NCBI RefSeq assembly: GCF_937912035.1
Contig: NZ_CALDPF010000002.1
Span: 62,001 to 126,000 of the forward strand
Reading direction: 5' to 3'
DNA: 64,000 bases
From: an uncultured Bacteroides sp.
GTDB lineage: Bacteria; Bacteroidota; Bacteroidia; Bacteroidales; Bacteroidaceae
The translations under genes were made by a program, and so were the position numbers. The notes under the pieces are model-generated. The model ran no database searches and was not told where the DNA came from. It saw nothing but the letters and a program-made list of their open reading frames with translations. Of the stretch, positions 1-7,003 are shown piece after piece; positions within the stretch are counted from its first letter, which is position 1; every line of letters begins with the position of its first letter.

Positions 1-518
1 AGAAACATTGATATTGTTCCGAATATGACCACTGTTGAAACAGCAATGGCTGTTTTATGACCTTCACATTTTACTACAGGCTCAGCTCCAAGCACAGCAG
101 CAGCACCACAAATAGCACTACCTGTAGCAGTCATCAATGATGTATCAGCATCCATTTTCAGTAATTTACCTAACCACACTCCTAGAAATATAGTTCCTGC
201 CACAATTATTGTATCAATCACTACAGCCGGAATTCCCACTGCAGCCACTTGTGTAAGAGTTAATCGGAAACCATATAGCACAATTCCGGCACGAAGAATC
301 TGCTTGGTACAGAATTTAATACCCGGTACCCATGTCTCAGGCAATTTATTTCTAAGGCTATTAGCATAAAGCATACCTAAAATTATACCTACTATCAGCG
401 GACTGAATGACAGACTTTTTACAAAAGGAATTTCTGAAATGTAAAAAGCAGCGAAAGAGAATAATGCGATAAGTAAAATACCATGTATGGTATTGGCGCG
501 ATTTTCTTTTGTAAACAT
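1..518 (-). CDS. UPF0324/YeiH-family membrane transporter (partial, 3' end outside window)
   Basis: The frame is open from an ATG at 518 to the window edge, giving 172 residues. The product starts MFTKENRANTIHG and is made of hydrophobic segments with small loops. The stretch around TATGSAICGAAAVLGAEP and the following KTAIAVSTVVIFGT are characteristic of the UPF0324 (YeiH) family, often called putative sulfate exporters, which are inner-membrane proteins of about 320-350 residues. Roughly the first half is therefore visible. The true substrate of the family is poorly established, so no transport reaction is asserted. A -7 element lies about 40 bp upstream. The gene is divergent from the lipoprotein gene at 713. 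Confidence 0.85.
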   Translation of the reverse strand, partial: MFTKENRANTIHGILLIALFSFAAFYISEIPFVKSLSFSPLIVGIILGMLYANSLRNKLPETWVPGIKFCTKQILRAGIVLYGFRLTLTQVAAVGIPAVVIDTIIVAGTIFLGVWLGKLLKMDADTSLMTATGSAICGAAAVLGAEPVVKCEGHKTAIAVSTVVIFGTISMF

Positions 519-558
519 ATCGTTATAGTTTAATGTTATAGTTTCTTGTTTTCGGCTG

Positions 559-566
559 CAAAGATA
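559..566 (-). promoter_or_regulatory. -7 promoter element for the UPF0324 gene
   Basis: The minus strand reads TATCTTTG, an exact match to the Bacteroidetes -7 consensus TAnnTTTG, 41 bp upstream of the ATG at 518. The -33 box is not obvious. Confidence 0.5.
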
Positions 567-680
567 GTGCATTTGACAATACGTTGTTTTTCATCTTATT
601 TTATAGCTTATAACTTTTAGTAATAGCTAAAATGACGAATAAATACTGCTAGCTGCTTTTCCTATGTCGGGCATTATTGT

Positions 681-688
681 TAATTTTG
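681..688 (+). promoter_or_regulatory. -7 promoter element for the DUF5715-like gene
   Basis: TAATTTTG matches TAnnTTTG and lies 25 bp upstream of the ATG at 713. A transcript from here would start near 695, so the in-frame ATG at 677 cannot be the start and 713 is chosen. Confidence 0.55.
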
Positions 689-712
689 CATGCGAAATAT
701 AAATATGACAAA

Positions 713-1375
713 ATGAAGAATCTAATTGGTATTTTTTGTGCTTTAGCTATCATTGTAGCAACATTTTCATCATGCAAAGACAAAAGCATGAAAATGAATA
801 ATCCACGTAATATAAAAGGGGTGGTAAGTTATAAACGTTCGTTCGGTGATCTGAACGCCGTACAGTTAAAATCGGCTAAAGCTATCGGTATATCACCTGT
901 AGCATCACGCGAGGAAGCAAAGAGTCTTAAAAACAAACTTGTAGAAATAGAACCTTGCGAATATTATGACATGGACTCATTAACCCACTCTATCCCCTAT
1001 CTTGTTCCTACAGCCAGTGTTTTACTTGAAAATATAGGCGAAAATTTTCTTGATTCACTCGAAAGCAAAGGACTTAATCCAAATAAGATTATTGTAACTT
1101 CGGTTACCCGCACTAAAGAGGATGTAAAACGTCTTAGACGTACTAATGTAAATGCATCTATGAACTCATGCCATTTTTACGGAACAACTTTTGATATAAG
1201 CTGGAAAAGATTTACAAAAGTCGAGGACCCTGACGGACGTCCAATGCAGGATGTGCGTGCAGACACACTAAAACTGGTTTTGGCTGAGGTTCTTCGTGAT
1301 CTTAAAAAAGAAGAAAGATGTTATGTCAAATATGAACTGAAACAAGGATGTTTCCATATAACAGCAAGAAAATAA
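713..1375 (+). CDS. DUF5715-like lipoprotein
   Basis: The 220-residue product begins with a lipoprotein signal (MKNLIGIFCALAIIVATFSSC, candidate lipid-modified Cys21), so it is probably anchored in the envelope. The start at 713 is preferred over the upstream ATG at 677 because a -7 element (681-688) lies between them and the signal peptide then begins at residue 1. The mature part has VTRTKEDVKRLRR and SCHFYGTTFDISW, reminiscent of the DUF5715 family and of the fold of small D-Ala-D-Ala-type peptidases (SxHxxGxxxDI). The gene ends 4 bp before truA and is probably cotranscribed with it. Enzymatic activity is not established, and the family assignment is from memory of the motif pattern. Confidence 0.7.
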   Translation: MKNLIGIFCALAIIVATFSSCKDKSMKMNNPRNIKGVVSYKRSFGDLNAVQLKSAKAIGISPVASREEAKSLKNKLVEIEPCEYYDMDSLTHSIPYLVPTASVLLENIGENFLDSLESKGLNPNKIIVTSVTRTKEDVKRLRRTNVNASMNSCHFYGTTFDISWKRFTKVEDPDGRPMQDVRADTLKLVLAEVLRDLKKEERCYVKYELKQGCFHITARK

Positions 1376-1379
1376 CAGG

Positions 1380-2132
1380 ATGAACAGATATTTTATCTAC
1401 CTTGCCTACGACGGCACAAACTACCATGGATGGCAGATTCAGCCCAACGGTGACAGTGTACAGGAAACTCTTAATAAGGCTTTGAAAGTTTTCCTCAGAG
1501 ACGAACGCATTGAAGTGGTTGGAGCCGGGCGTACAGATGCCGGCGTACATGCAAAACTTATGGTTGCACATTTTGATATAGACCGATGCCTGGATTGTAA
1601 TATGGTAGTCGACAAACTGAACCGCCTGCTACCGCAAGATATATCTGTATACGATGTTAAACAGGTTAAAGAAGACGCACACGCACGCTTTGATGCCACT
1701 TATCGTACATATAAGTACTATATCACTGTACGCAAAGATCCGTTTGCCCGTCACTATTCCTGGAGATTATTTCAAAAGCCGGATATAGAGAAGATGAATG
1801 CTGCAGCAGCCACGTTGTTTGATTACACAGATTTCACAAGTTTCAGCAAACTACACACAGACGTTAAGACCAACAACTGTAAGATAATGCAAGCCCGCTG
1901 GACACAATGCGGAGAATATGAATGGGTTTTTACTATTAAGGCAGACAGATTTCTTCGTAACATGGTACGTGCCGTAGTTGGTACATTGGTGGAAGTCGGA
2001 CGCGGGAAGCTCACTGTCGACGGTTTCCGCAAAGTGATAGAAGACAAAAACCGTTGCAGTGCCGGTACTTCTGTACCAGCCAATGCTCTGTTCCTCGTAG
2101 ATATAGGTTATCCTGAAGATTTGTTCTTATAA
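1380..2132 (+). CDS. truA: tRNA pseudouridine(38-40) synthase TruA
   Basis: This cytoplasmic enzyme converts uridines 38-40 in the anticodon stem-loop of tRNAs to pseudouridine. The 250-residue length is usual for the family. It shows the N-terminal YLAYDGTNYHGWQIQ block, the catalytic motif GAGRTDAGVHA with the nucleophilic Asp at residue 53, and the C-terminal FLRNMVRAVVGTLVEVG block that closes the active site. It starts 4 bp after the preceding lipoprotein gene, so translation is likely coupled. An EamA transporter gene follows after 82 bp. Confidence 0.97.
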   Translation: MNRYFIYLAYDGTNYHGWQIQPNGDSVQETLNKALKVFLRDERIEVVGAGRTDAGVHAKLMVAHFDIDRCLDCNMVVDKLNRLLPQDISVYDVKQVKEDAHARFDATYRTYKYYITVRKDPFARHYSWRLFQKPDIEKMNAAAATLFDYTDFTSFSKLHTDVKTNNCKIMQARWTQCGEYEWVFTIKADRFLRNMVRAVVGTLVEVGRGKLTVDGFRKVIEDKNRCSAGTSVPANALFLVDIGYPEDLFL

Positions 2133-2214
2133 AGATATATAACTCTTTCAACATTAGAGCAGTTGGATAATATTTTAAAGACTAAATACTTACTATAACT
2201 AAAAGACTCTAAAA

Positions 2215-3120
2215 ATGTGGTTACTATTAGCTTTTTGCTCAGCTGCACTGCTGGGATTCTATGATGTATTCAAAAAGAAATCACTGGCAAACAATGCCGT
2301 TCTTCCCGTTTTAGGACTTAACACTTTATTCTCAAGTCTCATTTTCATTCCATTTATACTGATTTCATATTTCAGACCGGAAATGATTGAAGGTTCATTA
2401 TTTTATGTACCTGAAGCAGGCTGGGAAGTTCACAAATTCATTATTCTGAAATCTTTCATAGTCCTAAGTTCATGGATGTTGGGATATTTCGGAATGAAAC
2501 ATTTGCCACTTACGATAGTAGGGCCAATAAACGCCACTCGCCCTGTTATGACATTGGTAGGTGCACTTCTCATCTTTGGCGAACGGCTTAATGTCTATCA
2601 GTGGATTGGGGTTCTACTTGCCATACTTTCATTTTTTCTCCTAAGTCGTTCAGGAAAAAAAGAAGGCATTGATTTCAAACACGACCGTTGGGTATGGTTT
2701 GTTGTTCTAGCAGCTGTTTTAGGAGCAATAAGTGGACTGTATGATAAATACCTTATGGGACAGTTTAATAATATGGTGGTACAGGCCTGGTATAACATCT
2801 ATCAGTTGTTCCTAATGGGTGGCGTAATACTCTTTCTATGGTGGCCAAGGCGCAATCACGGTACCCCTTTCCGCTGGGACTGGTGTATTATAATGATATC
2901 AATATTTCTGTCAGCTGCAGACTTTGTATATTTCTATGCTTTGTCTATGGAAGACTCCATGATTTCAATTGTATCTATGGTAAGACGAAGCAGTGTTGTC
3001 GTTTCGTTCCTATTCGGTGCAATGGTATTCCGCGAGAAAAATCTTAAAAGCAAGGCTGTAGATTTGCTCTTGGTCCTAATCAGTATGTTATTCCTATATT
3101 TGGGAAATGTATTAGTATAA
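2215..3120 (+). CDS. EamA/DMT-family inner-membrane transporter
   Basis: The 301-residue protein is almost wholly hydrophobic and consists of two homologous halves of about five transmembrane segments, as in the drug/metabolite transporter superfamily. The first half contains MKHLPLTIVGPINATRPVMTLVGALLIFGERL, and the second the matching SMEDSMISIVSMVRRSSVVVSFLFGAMVFREK, both the typical end-of-EamA motif (residues about 95-125 and 245-275). The substrate cannot be inferred. It lies downstream of truA in the same direction and is followed by a strong terminator hairpin at 3153-3200. Confidence 0.88.
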   Translation: MWLLLAFCSAALLGFYDVFKKKSLANNAVLPVLGLNTLFSSLIFIPFILISYFRPEMIEGSLFYVPEAGWEVHKFIILKSFIVLSSWMLGYFGMKHLPLTIVGPINATRPVMTLVGALLIFGERLNVYQWIGVLLAILSFFLLSRSGKKEGIDFKHDRWVWFVVLAAVLGAISGLYDKYLMGQFNNMVVQAWYNIYQLFLMGGVILFLWWPRRNHGTPFRWDWCIIMISIFLSAADFVYFYALSMEDSMISIVSMVRRSSVVVSFLFGAMVFREKNLKSKAVDLLLVLISMLFLYLGNVLV

Positions 3121-3152
3121 TCTTACAGATTAAAAACTCAAAATAAAAATAA

Positions 3153-3200
3153 TTTAAGCGATGATTAATTCAGTATTAACACTGTTAATCATCGCTTAAA
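3153..3200 (+). terminator. Terminator hairpin after the EamA transporter gene
   Basis: A perfect 16-bp inverted repeat (3153-3168 with 3185-3200, core AAGCGATGATTAA) encloses a loop in which CAGT and ACTG can also pair. It lies 32 bp after the stop and is followed by CTTTTAT. It could also stop transcription arriving from the opposite strand. Confidence 0.75.
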
Positions 3201-3242
3201 CTTTTATATTAATATAAAAAATAGACTGAGAATCATCTAATA

Positions 3243-3428
3243 AATAAAAAAGCCGCACCCGAGGCGTGACGAAACTCCGATAGACATGATTTGAGAGCTC
3301 AATTCCTTTGTAATCCACCGGCATAAATGCTACCCGAAGGCGTGGCCCGCCATTAGAATATGAAGCTTGTCTCGGTATTTCTTATAATTTGATGAGTTTC
3401 CCGATTCTGCAAGTGCGGCTATATTTTT
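3243..3428 (-). ncRNA. ssrS: 6S RNA (Bacteroidales-1 type)
   Basis: The roughly 180-nt segment downstream of rplT is closed by an 8-bp stem (AGCCGCAC at 3251-3258 with GTGCGGCT at 3413-3420), with a further CCGAG/CTCGG pairing inside (3259-3263 with 3371-3375). On the minus strand the 3' arm runs straight into TTTTTTATTT, an intrinsic terminator. A near-perfect promoter precedes the 5' end. This layout, a free-standing RNA with its own promoter and terminator downstream of the L20 gene, matches the described Bacteroidales-1 RNA motif, regarded as the 6S RNA of this order. 6S RNA mimics an open promoter and binds RNA polymerase holoenzyme. The identification rests on context and structure, not on an alignment. 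Confidence 0.82.
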
Positions 3429-3434
3429 GTATTA

Positions 3435-3465
3435 CAAATATAATACAAAAAATTAATATTACAAA
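3435..3465 (-). promoter_or_regulatory. Promoter of the 6S RNA gene
   Basis: On the minus strand TTTG (3462-3465) is followed after exactly 19 nt by TATATTTG (3435-3442), which fits the Bacteroidetes promoter consensus TTTG-N19-TAnnTTTG. The predicted start is near 3428, just ahead of the closing stem of the RNA. Confidence 0.75.
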
Positions 3466-3487
3466 GTTTCACCTTCATTTTAATATA

Positions 3488-3522
3488 AAAAAAGCTGCTC
3501 TCATTTGTGAGAACAGCTTTTT
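3488..3522 (-). terminator. Terminator after rplT
   Basis: AGCTGTTCTC (3509-3518, minus strand) pairs with GAGAGCAGCT (3493-3502) and is followed by a run of T residues. It separates the infC-rpmI-rplT transcript from the independently promoted 6S RNA gene. Confidence 0.8.
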
Positions 3523-3548
3523 AATGACTTTTTATTCCTTAGAAGCTA

Positions 3549-3899
3549 TTAAGCAGCTTTTGCCTTAGCAACAACAGCTTTGAATGCTTCTGGATGATTC
3601 ATAGCTAAATCAGCTAAAACCTTACGGTTGATTTCAATACCAGCTTTGTGCAAAGCACCCATCAGTTTAGAGTATGACATACCTTCCAAACGAGCAGCTG
3701 CATTGATACGCTGAATCCACAATGCACGGAAGTTACGTTTCTTATTCTTACGGTCACGGTAAGCATAAGTCAAACCTTTTTCCCAAGTATTCTTGGCTAC
3801 TGTCCATACATTTTTTCTAGCACCAAAGTAACCTCTGGTTAAACCTAAAATTTTCTTTCTTCTTGCTCTTGAAGCAACGTGATTTACTGATCTTGGCAT
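3549..3899 (-). CDS. rplT: 50S ribosomal protein L20
   Basis: The 116-residue basic protein begins MPRSVNHVASRARRKK and contains GYFGARKNVWTVAKN and LWIQRINAAAR, all diagnostic of bacterial L20, which binds 23S rRNA early in large-subunit assembly. Length and order after infC and rpmI are standard. In other bacteria L20 represses its own operon by binding leader RNA. A spacer of about 110 nt lies between rpmI and rplT here, but I see no recognisable L20 leader in it. A terminator and then the 6S RNA gene follow. Confidence 0.98.
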   Translation of the reverse strand: MPRSVNHVASRARRKKILGLTRGYFGARKNVWTVAKNTWEKGLTYAYRDRKNKKRNFRALWIQRINAAARLEGMSYSKLMGALHKAGIEINRKVLADLAMNHPEAFKAVVAKAKAA

Positions 3900-4008
3900 A
3901 GTTTTAATTCTTTTTTGAATGAAAGCGCCGATATTTTACAACCGGACTTAAAGCTAATACATTCGGTTAATAATTTAAATGATACAAAATACGCTTTTAA
4001 AGCTAAGA

Positions 4009-4206
4009 TTACTTCATGCAAAGAAGTTCCTTTACCTGAGTCATGTTTGAACTGTGAACCAAACCTGAGTGTACAAGGTTTCTTTTCTGTTTCTTAGTCT
4101 TCTTAGTCAAAATGTGACTGTGAAAAGCGTGCTTTCTTTTGATTTTACCTGTTCCGGTAAGAGCAAATCTTTTTTTAGAACCGGAGTTAGTCTTGATCTT
4201 TGGCAT
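4009..4206 (-). CDS. rpmI: 50S ribosomal protein L35
   Basis: The 65-residue, very basic protein starts MPKIKTNSGSKKRFALTGTGKIKRKHAFHSH, the conserved L35 N-terminus, and ends LVHSSNMTQVKELLCMK. It is a large-subunit protein. It lies between infC (75 bp upstream) and rplT (109 bp downstream) in the standard bacterial order, and all three are likely on one transcript. Confidence 0.97.
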   Translation of the reverse strand: MPKIKTNSGSKKRFALTGTGKIKRKHAFHSHILTKKTKKQKRNLVHSGLVHSSNMTQVKELLCMK

Positions 4207-4281
4207 CTTGTTTAAATTTTTAATTATTATTATTCTAAAGGCAATAACGCACTATACCTGCGCGTTATACGCTCTTGTTTT

Positions 4282-4866
4282 TTAATCTTCTTCCTCTTCA
4301 GTTTTAGCAGCCTTAGCTTGTGGAGCAGCCTTCTTTGGAGCCGGACCTTTCTTAGGAGTCAACGATATTATCATTCTTTTACCTTCCAGCAATGGCATCT
4401 GCTCTACTTTGGCATACTCTTCCAAGTCATTAGCAAAACGTAGCAAAAGAACCTCTCCTTGTTCTTTGAACAAGATTGAACGTCCCTTGAAGAATACGTA
4501 TGCTTTTACTTTATCACCATCCTGCAAGAAACCAATCGCATGTTTAAGTTTAAAGTTGTAATCGTGTTCGTCTGTCTGTGGTCCGAAACGAATTTCCTTA
4601 ACATTAACCTTAACCTGCTTTGCTTTCTGTTCCTTAGCACGTTTCTTTAATTGATAAAGGAATTTAGAATAATCTATAATTCTACAAACCGGTGGAACAG
4701 CATTGGGTGAAATTTCAACTAAGTCAGCTTCATGCTCTTCGGCCATCTTTAAAGCTTGCGCCAACGGATAAACTGCTGATTCAATATCATCGCCCACTAT
4801 GCGGACTTCTTTGGCACGAATCTGTTCATTGATTCGATGTTGCCCTTTTAAATTGTCATTCTTCAT
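4282..4866 (-). CDS. infC: Translation initiation factor IF-3
   Basis: The 194-residue protein has the two IF-3 domains: an N-terminal half (HRINEQIRAKEVRIVGDD) and a C-terminal RNA-binding half beginning near KQVKVNVKEIRFGPQTDEHDY. It binds the 30S subunit, prevents premature 50S joining and checks start-codon and initiator-tRNA pairing. An extra low-complexity tail (PAPKKAAPQAKAAKTEEEED, last 20 residues) is longer than in E. coli and is common in Bacteroidetes. The start is an ordinary ATG. It heads the infC-rpmI-rplT unit, and the leader carries a perfect hairpin. Confidence 0.97.
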   Translation of the reverse strand: MKNDNLKGQHRINEQIRAKEVRIVGDDIESAVYPLAQALKMAEEHEADLVEISPNAVPPVCRIIDYSKFLYQLKKRAKEQKAKQVKVNVKEIRFGPQTDEHDYNFKLKHAIGFLQDGDKVKAYVFFKGRSILFKEQGEVLLLRFANDLEEYAKVEQMPLLEGKRMIISLTPKKGPAPKKAAPQAKAAKTEEEED

Positions 4867-4927
4867 TAATAACTTTTATTCCAGTTTGAATTACGTTTTT
4901 ATAAATTATTCTTTAATAGTTTTTACA

Positions 4928-4966
4928 CCGTTTTCATGAATATTTAATCCGTATTCATGAAAACGG
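4928..4966 (-). promoter_or_regulatory. 15-bp hairpin at the 5' end of the infC operon leader
   Basis: CCGTTTTCATGAATA (4952-4966, minus strand) pairs perfectly with TATTCATGAAAACGG (4928-4942). No T-run follows, so it is not a usual terminator of thrS. Because the -7 element at 4970-4977 would start transcription around 4963, the hairpin would sit at the very 5' end of the infC mRNA, about 60 nt before the start codon. It might stabilise the message or take part in autoregulation. Confidence 0.5.
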
Positions 4967-4969
4967 TTG

Positions 4970-4977
4970 CAAAGTTA
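4970..4977 (-). promoter_or_regulatory. -7 promoter element of the infC-rpmI-rplT operon
   Basis: TAACTTTG on the minus strand is an exact TAnnTTTG match and overlaps the stop codon of thrS (4975-4977). It indicates that infC can be transcribed separately from thrS. A -33 box is not clear. Confidence 0.55.
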
Positions 4978-6915
4978 CCATTTATTTATCATATTATGAA
5001 CTTCTTCTGCAATATTTTTTGCAAAATCTTCTATTTTCATACTTCCCTTGTCGCCTTCACCCTGTTTTCTCACAGCAACTTCACCATTTTCAGCCTCTTT
5101 TTCACCTACGATAAGCATATAAGGAATACGTTTCATTTCATTATCACGTATTTTTCGGCCAATCTTTTCGTTTCTGTCGTCAACCAAGGCACGGATATCA
5201 TATTTCTTGAGTTCCATACGAACTTTGTCCGCATATTCATTGAATTTTTCAGAAATAGGAAGAATTGCTACCTGATCAGGAGTCAACCACAATGGGAACT
5301 TACCAGCTGTATGCTCGATAAGAACTGCCACGAAACGTTCCATTGATCCGAAAGGAGCACGGTGAATCATAACAGGACGATGCTTCTGGTTGTCCGATCC
5401 CATGTATTCCAACTGGAATCTTTCCGGCAAGTTGTAGTCAACCTGGATAGTACCCAACTGCCAACGGCGTCCAAGGGCATCTTTCACCATAAAGTCTAGT
5501 TTAGGACCATAGAACGCAGCTTCACCATATTCGATTTTTGCAGGCAATCCCTTTTCCTGACAAGCTTCAATGATAGCCTGTTCAGCCTTTTCCCAATTTT
5601 CTTCTGATCCGATATATTTTTCACGGTTCACTTTATCTCTCAATGAAATCTGAGCCTCGAAGTTCTGAAGTCCCATTGAAGTAAACACGATTGAAATGAT
5701 GTCCATAACACGCAGAAACTCATCCTTAACCTGGTCAGGGCGACAGAACAAGTGAGCATCATCCTGTGTAAAGCTACGTACACGAGTCAATCCATGCAAT
5801 TCACCACTCTGTTCGTAACGACATACAGTACCGAACTCAGCGATACGCAAAGGCAGGTCACGATAAGAACGTGGAGAATTCTTGTATATCATACAGTGAT
5901 GAGGACAGTTCATCGGTTTCAGGAAGTATTCCTCTCCTTCTTCCGGAGTATGGATTGGCTGGAATGCATCCTTACCATATTTTGCATAGTGTCCTGAAGT
6001 GACATAAAGAAGTTTGTTACCGATTGGCGGACACATTACTTCCTGATAATCATATCTTGACTGAATACGACGCAAAAAGTCCTGAAGACGTATACGAAGA
6101 GCAGTACCCTTTGGCAACCACATAGGCAAACCCTTACCTACTGTATCTGAAAACATGAACAAGTCCATTTCCTTACCAATCTTACGGTGGTCACGTTTCT
6201 TAGCTTCCTCAAGCAATGCTAAATATTCGTCAAGCATTTTTTTCTTAGGGAAAGAAATACCGTAGATTCTGGTCATCTGCTTGCGGTCTTCCTGTCCTCT
6301 CCAGTATGCACCTGCTACTGACAACAGTTTCACAGCCTTGATAGGAGCAGTAGAAGTCAAGTGTGGTCCACGACACAAGTCTGTAAACGCACCCTGAGTA
6401 TAAGTCGTGATATGTCCGTCTTCAAGTTCAGAGATAAGTTCGCACTTATAAGTTTCTCCTCTTTCGCCGAACATTTTCAAAGCATCTTCTTTAGATATGT
6501 TTTCACGAACCAGAGCCTCTTTCTTGGCAGCCAGTTCCGCCATTTTCTTTTCTATTGCAGGCAGGTCACCTTCCTTGATAACAGCCTCGCCCGGATCCAC
6601 ATCATAGTAGAAACCGTTTTCTATAGCCGGACCAATACCGAACTGTATTCCAGGATAGAGTTCCTGAAGAGCCTCAGCCAACAAGTGTGCACTTGTATGC
6701 CAGAAGGCATGTTTACCCTGTTCATCATCCCACTTATAAAGTACGAATTCAGCATCTTCATTTATAGGACGACTCAAATCAATAGTCTCACCATTAACGC
6801 TGCATGCCAGCACATCCTGTGCCAGACGAGAGCTAATGCTTTCTGCAATCTGCAGACCGGTTACACCTTCGTTGTATTCACGAACCGAACCATCCGGGAA
6901 AGTTATTTTAATCAT
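4975..6915 (-). CDS. thrS: Threonine-tRNA ligase
   Basis: The 646-residue class II aminoacyl-tRNA synthetase charges tRNA-Thr. An N-terminal TGS domain (about residues 1-62) is followed by the editing domain with HTSAHLLAEAL (His73 and His77), then the catalytic core with CPHHCMIYKN, RSFTQDDAHLFC and the class II motif 3 region HRAPFGSMERF, and the anticodon-binding domain (about 540-640). Length is normal for a full-size bacterial ThrRS. The infC operon follows immediately, a neighbourhood shared by many bacteria. Confidence 0.98.
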   Translation of the reverse strand: MIKITFPDGSVREYNEGVTGLQIAESISSRLAQDVLACSVNGETIDLSRPINEDAEFVLYKWDDEQGKHAFWHTSAHLLAEALQELYPGIQFGIGPAIENGFYYDVDPGEAVIKEGDLPAIEKKMAELAAKKEALVRENISKEDALKMFGERGETYKCELISELEDGHITTYTQGAFTDLCRGPHLTSTAPIKAVKLLSVAGAYWRGQEDRKQMTRIYGISFPKKKMLDEYLALLEEAKKRDHRKIGKEMDLFMFSDTVGKGLPMWLPKGTALRIRLQDFLRRIQSRYDYQEVMCPPIGNKLLYVTSGHYAKYGKDAFQPIHTPEEGEEYFLKPMNCPHHCMIYKNSPRSYRDLPLRIAEFGTVCRYEQSGELHGLTRVRSFTQDDAHLFCRPDQVKDEFLRVMDIISIVFTSMGLQNFEAQISLRDKVNREKYIGSEENWEKAEQAIIEACQEKGLPAKIEYGEAAFYGPKLDFMVKDALGRRWQLGTIQVDYNLPERFQLEYMGSDNQKHRPVMIHRAPFGSMERFVAVLIEHTAGKFPLWLTPDQVAILPISEKFNEYADKVRMELKKYDIRALVDDRNEKIGRKIRDNEMKRIPYMLIVGEKEAENGEVAVRKQGEGDKGSMKIEDFAKNIAEEVHNMINKW

Positions 6916-6955
6916 AATTTTATATTTTAATCTTATTTCATTTCAATATTATCCG

Positions 6956-6963
6956 CAAAAGTA
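6956..6963 (-). promoter_or_regulatory. -7 promoter element for thrS
   Basis: TACTTTTG on the minus strand matches TAnnTTTG, 41 bp before the thrS ATG and just after the end of the TPR gene. Confidence 0.5.
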
Positions 6964-7003
6964 GTAAAAGTTTCTTTAATAGGTTTCTTTTTGATATAAA
7001 ATG

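Noticed and set aside
677..712. N-terminal extension of the DUF5715-like lipoprotein
   Set aside because: The extension covers a promoter -7 element and would put polar residues in front of the signal peptide.
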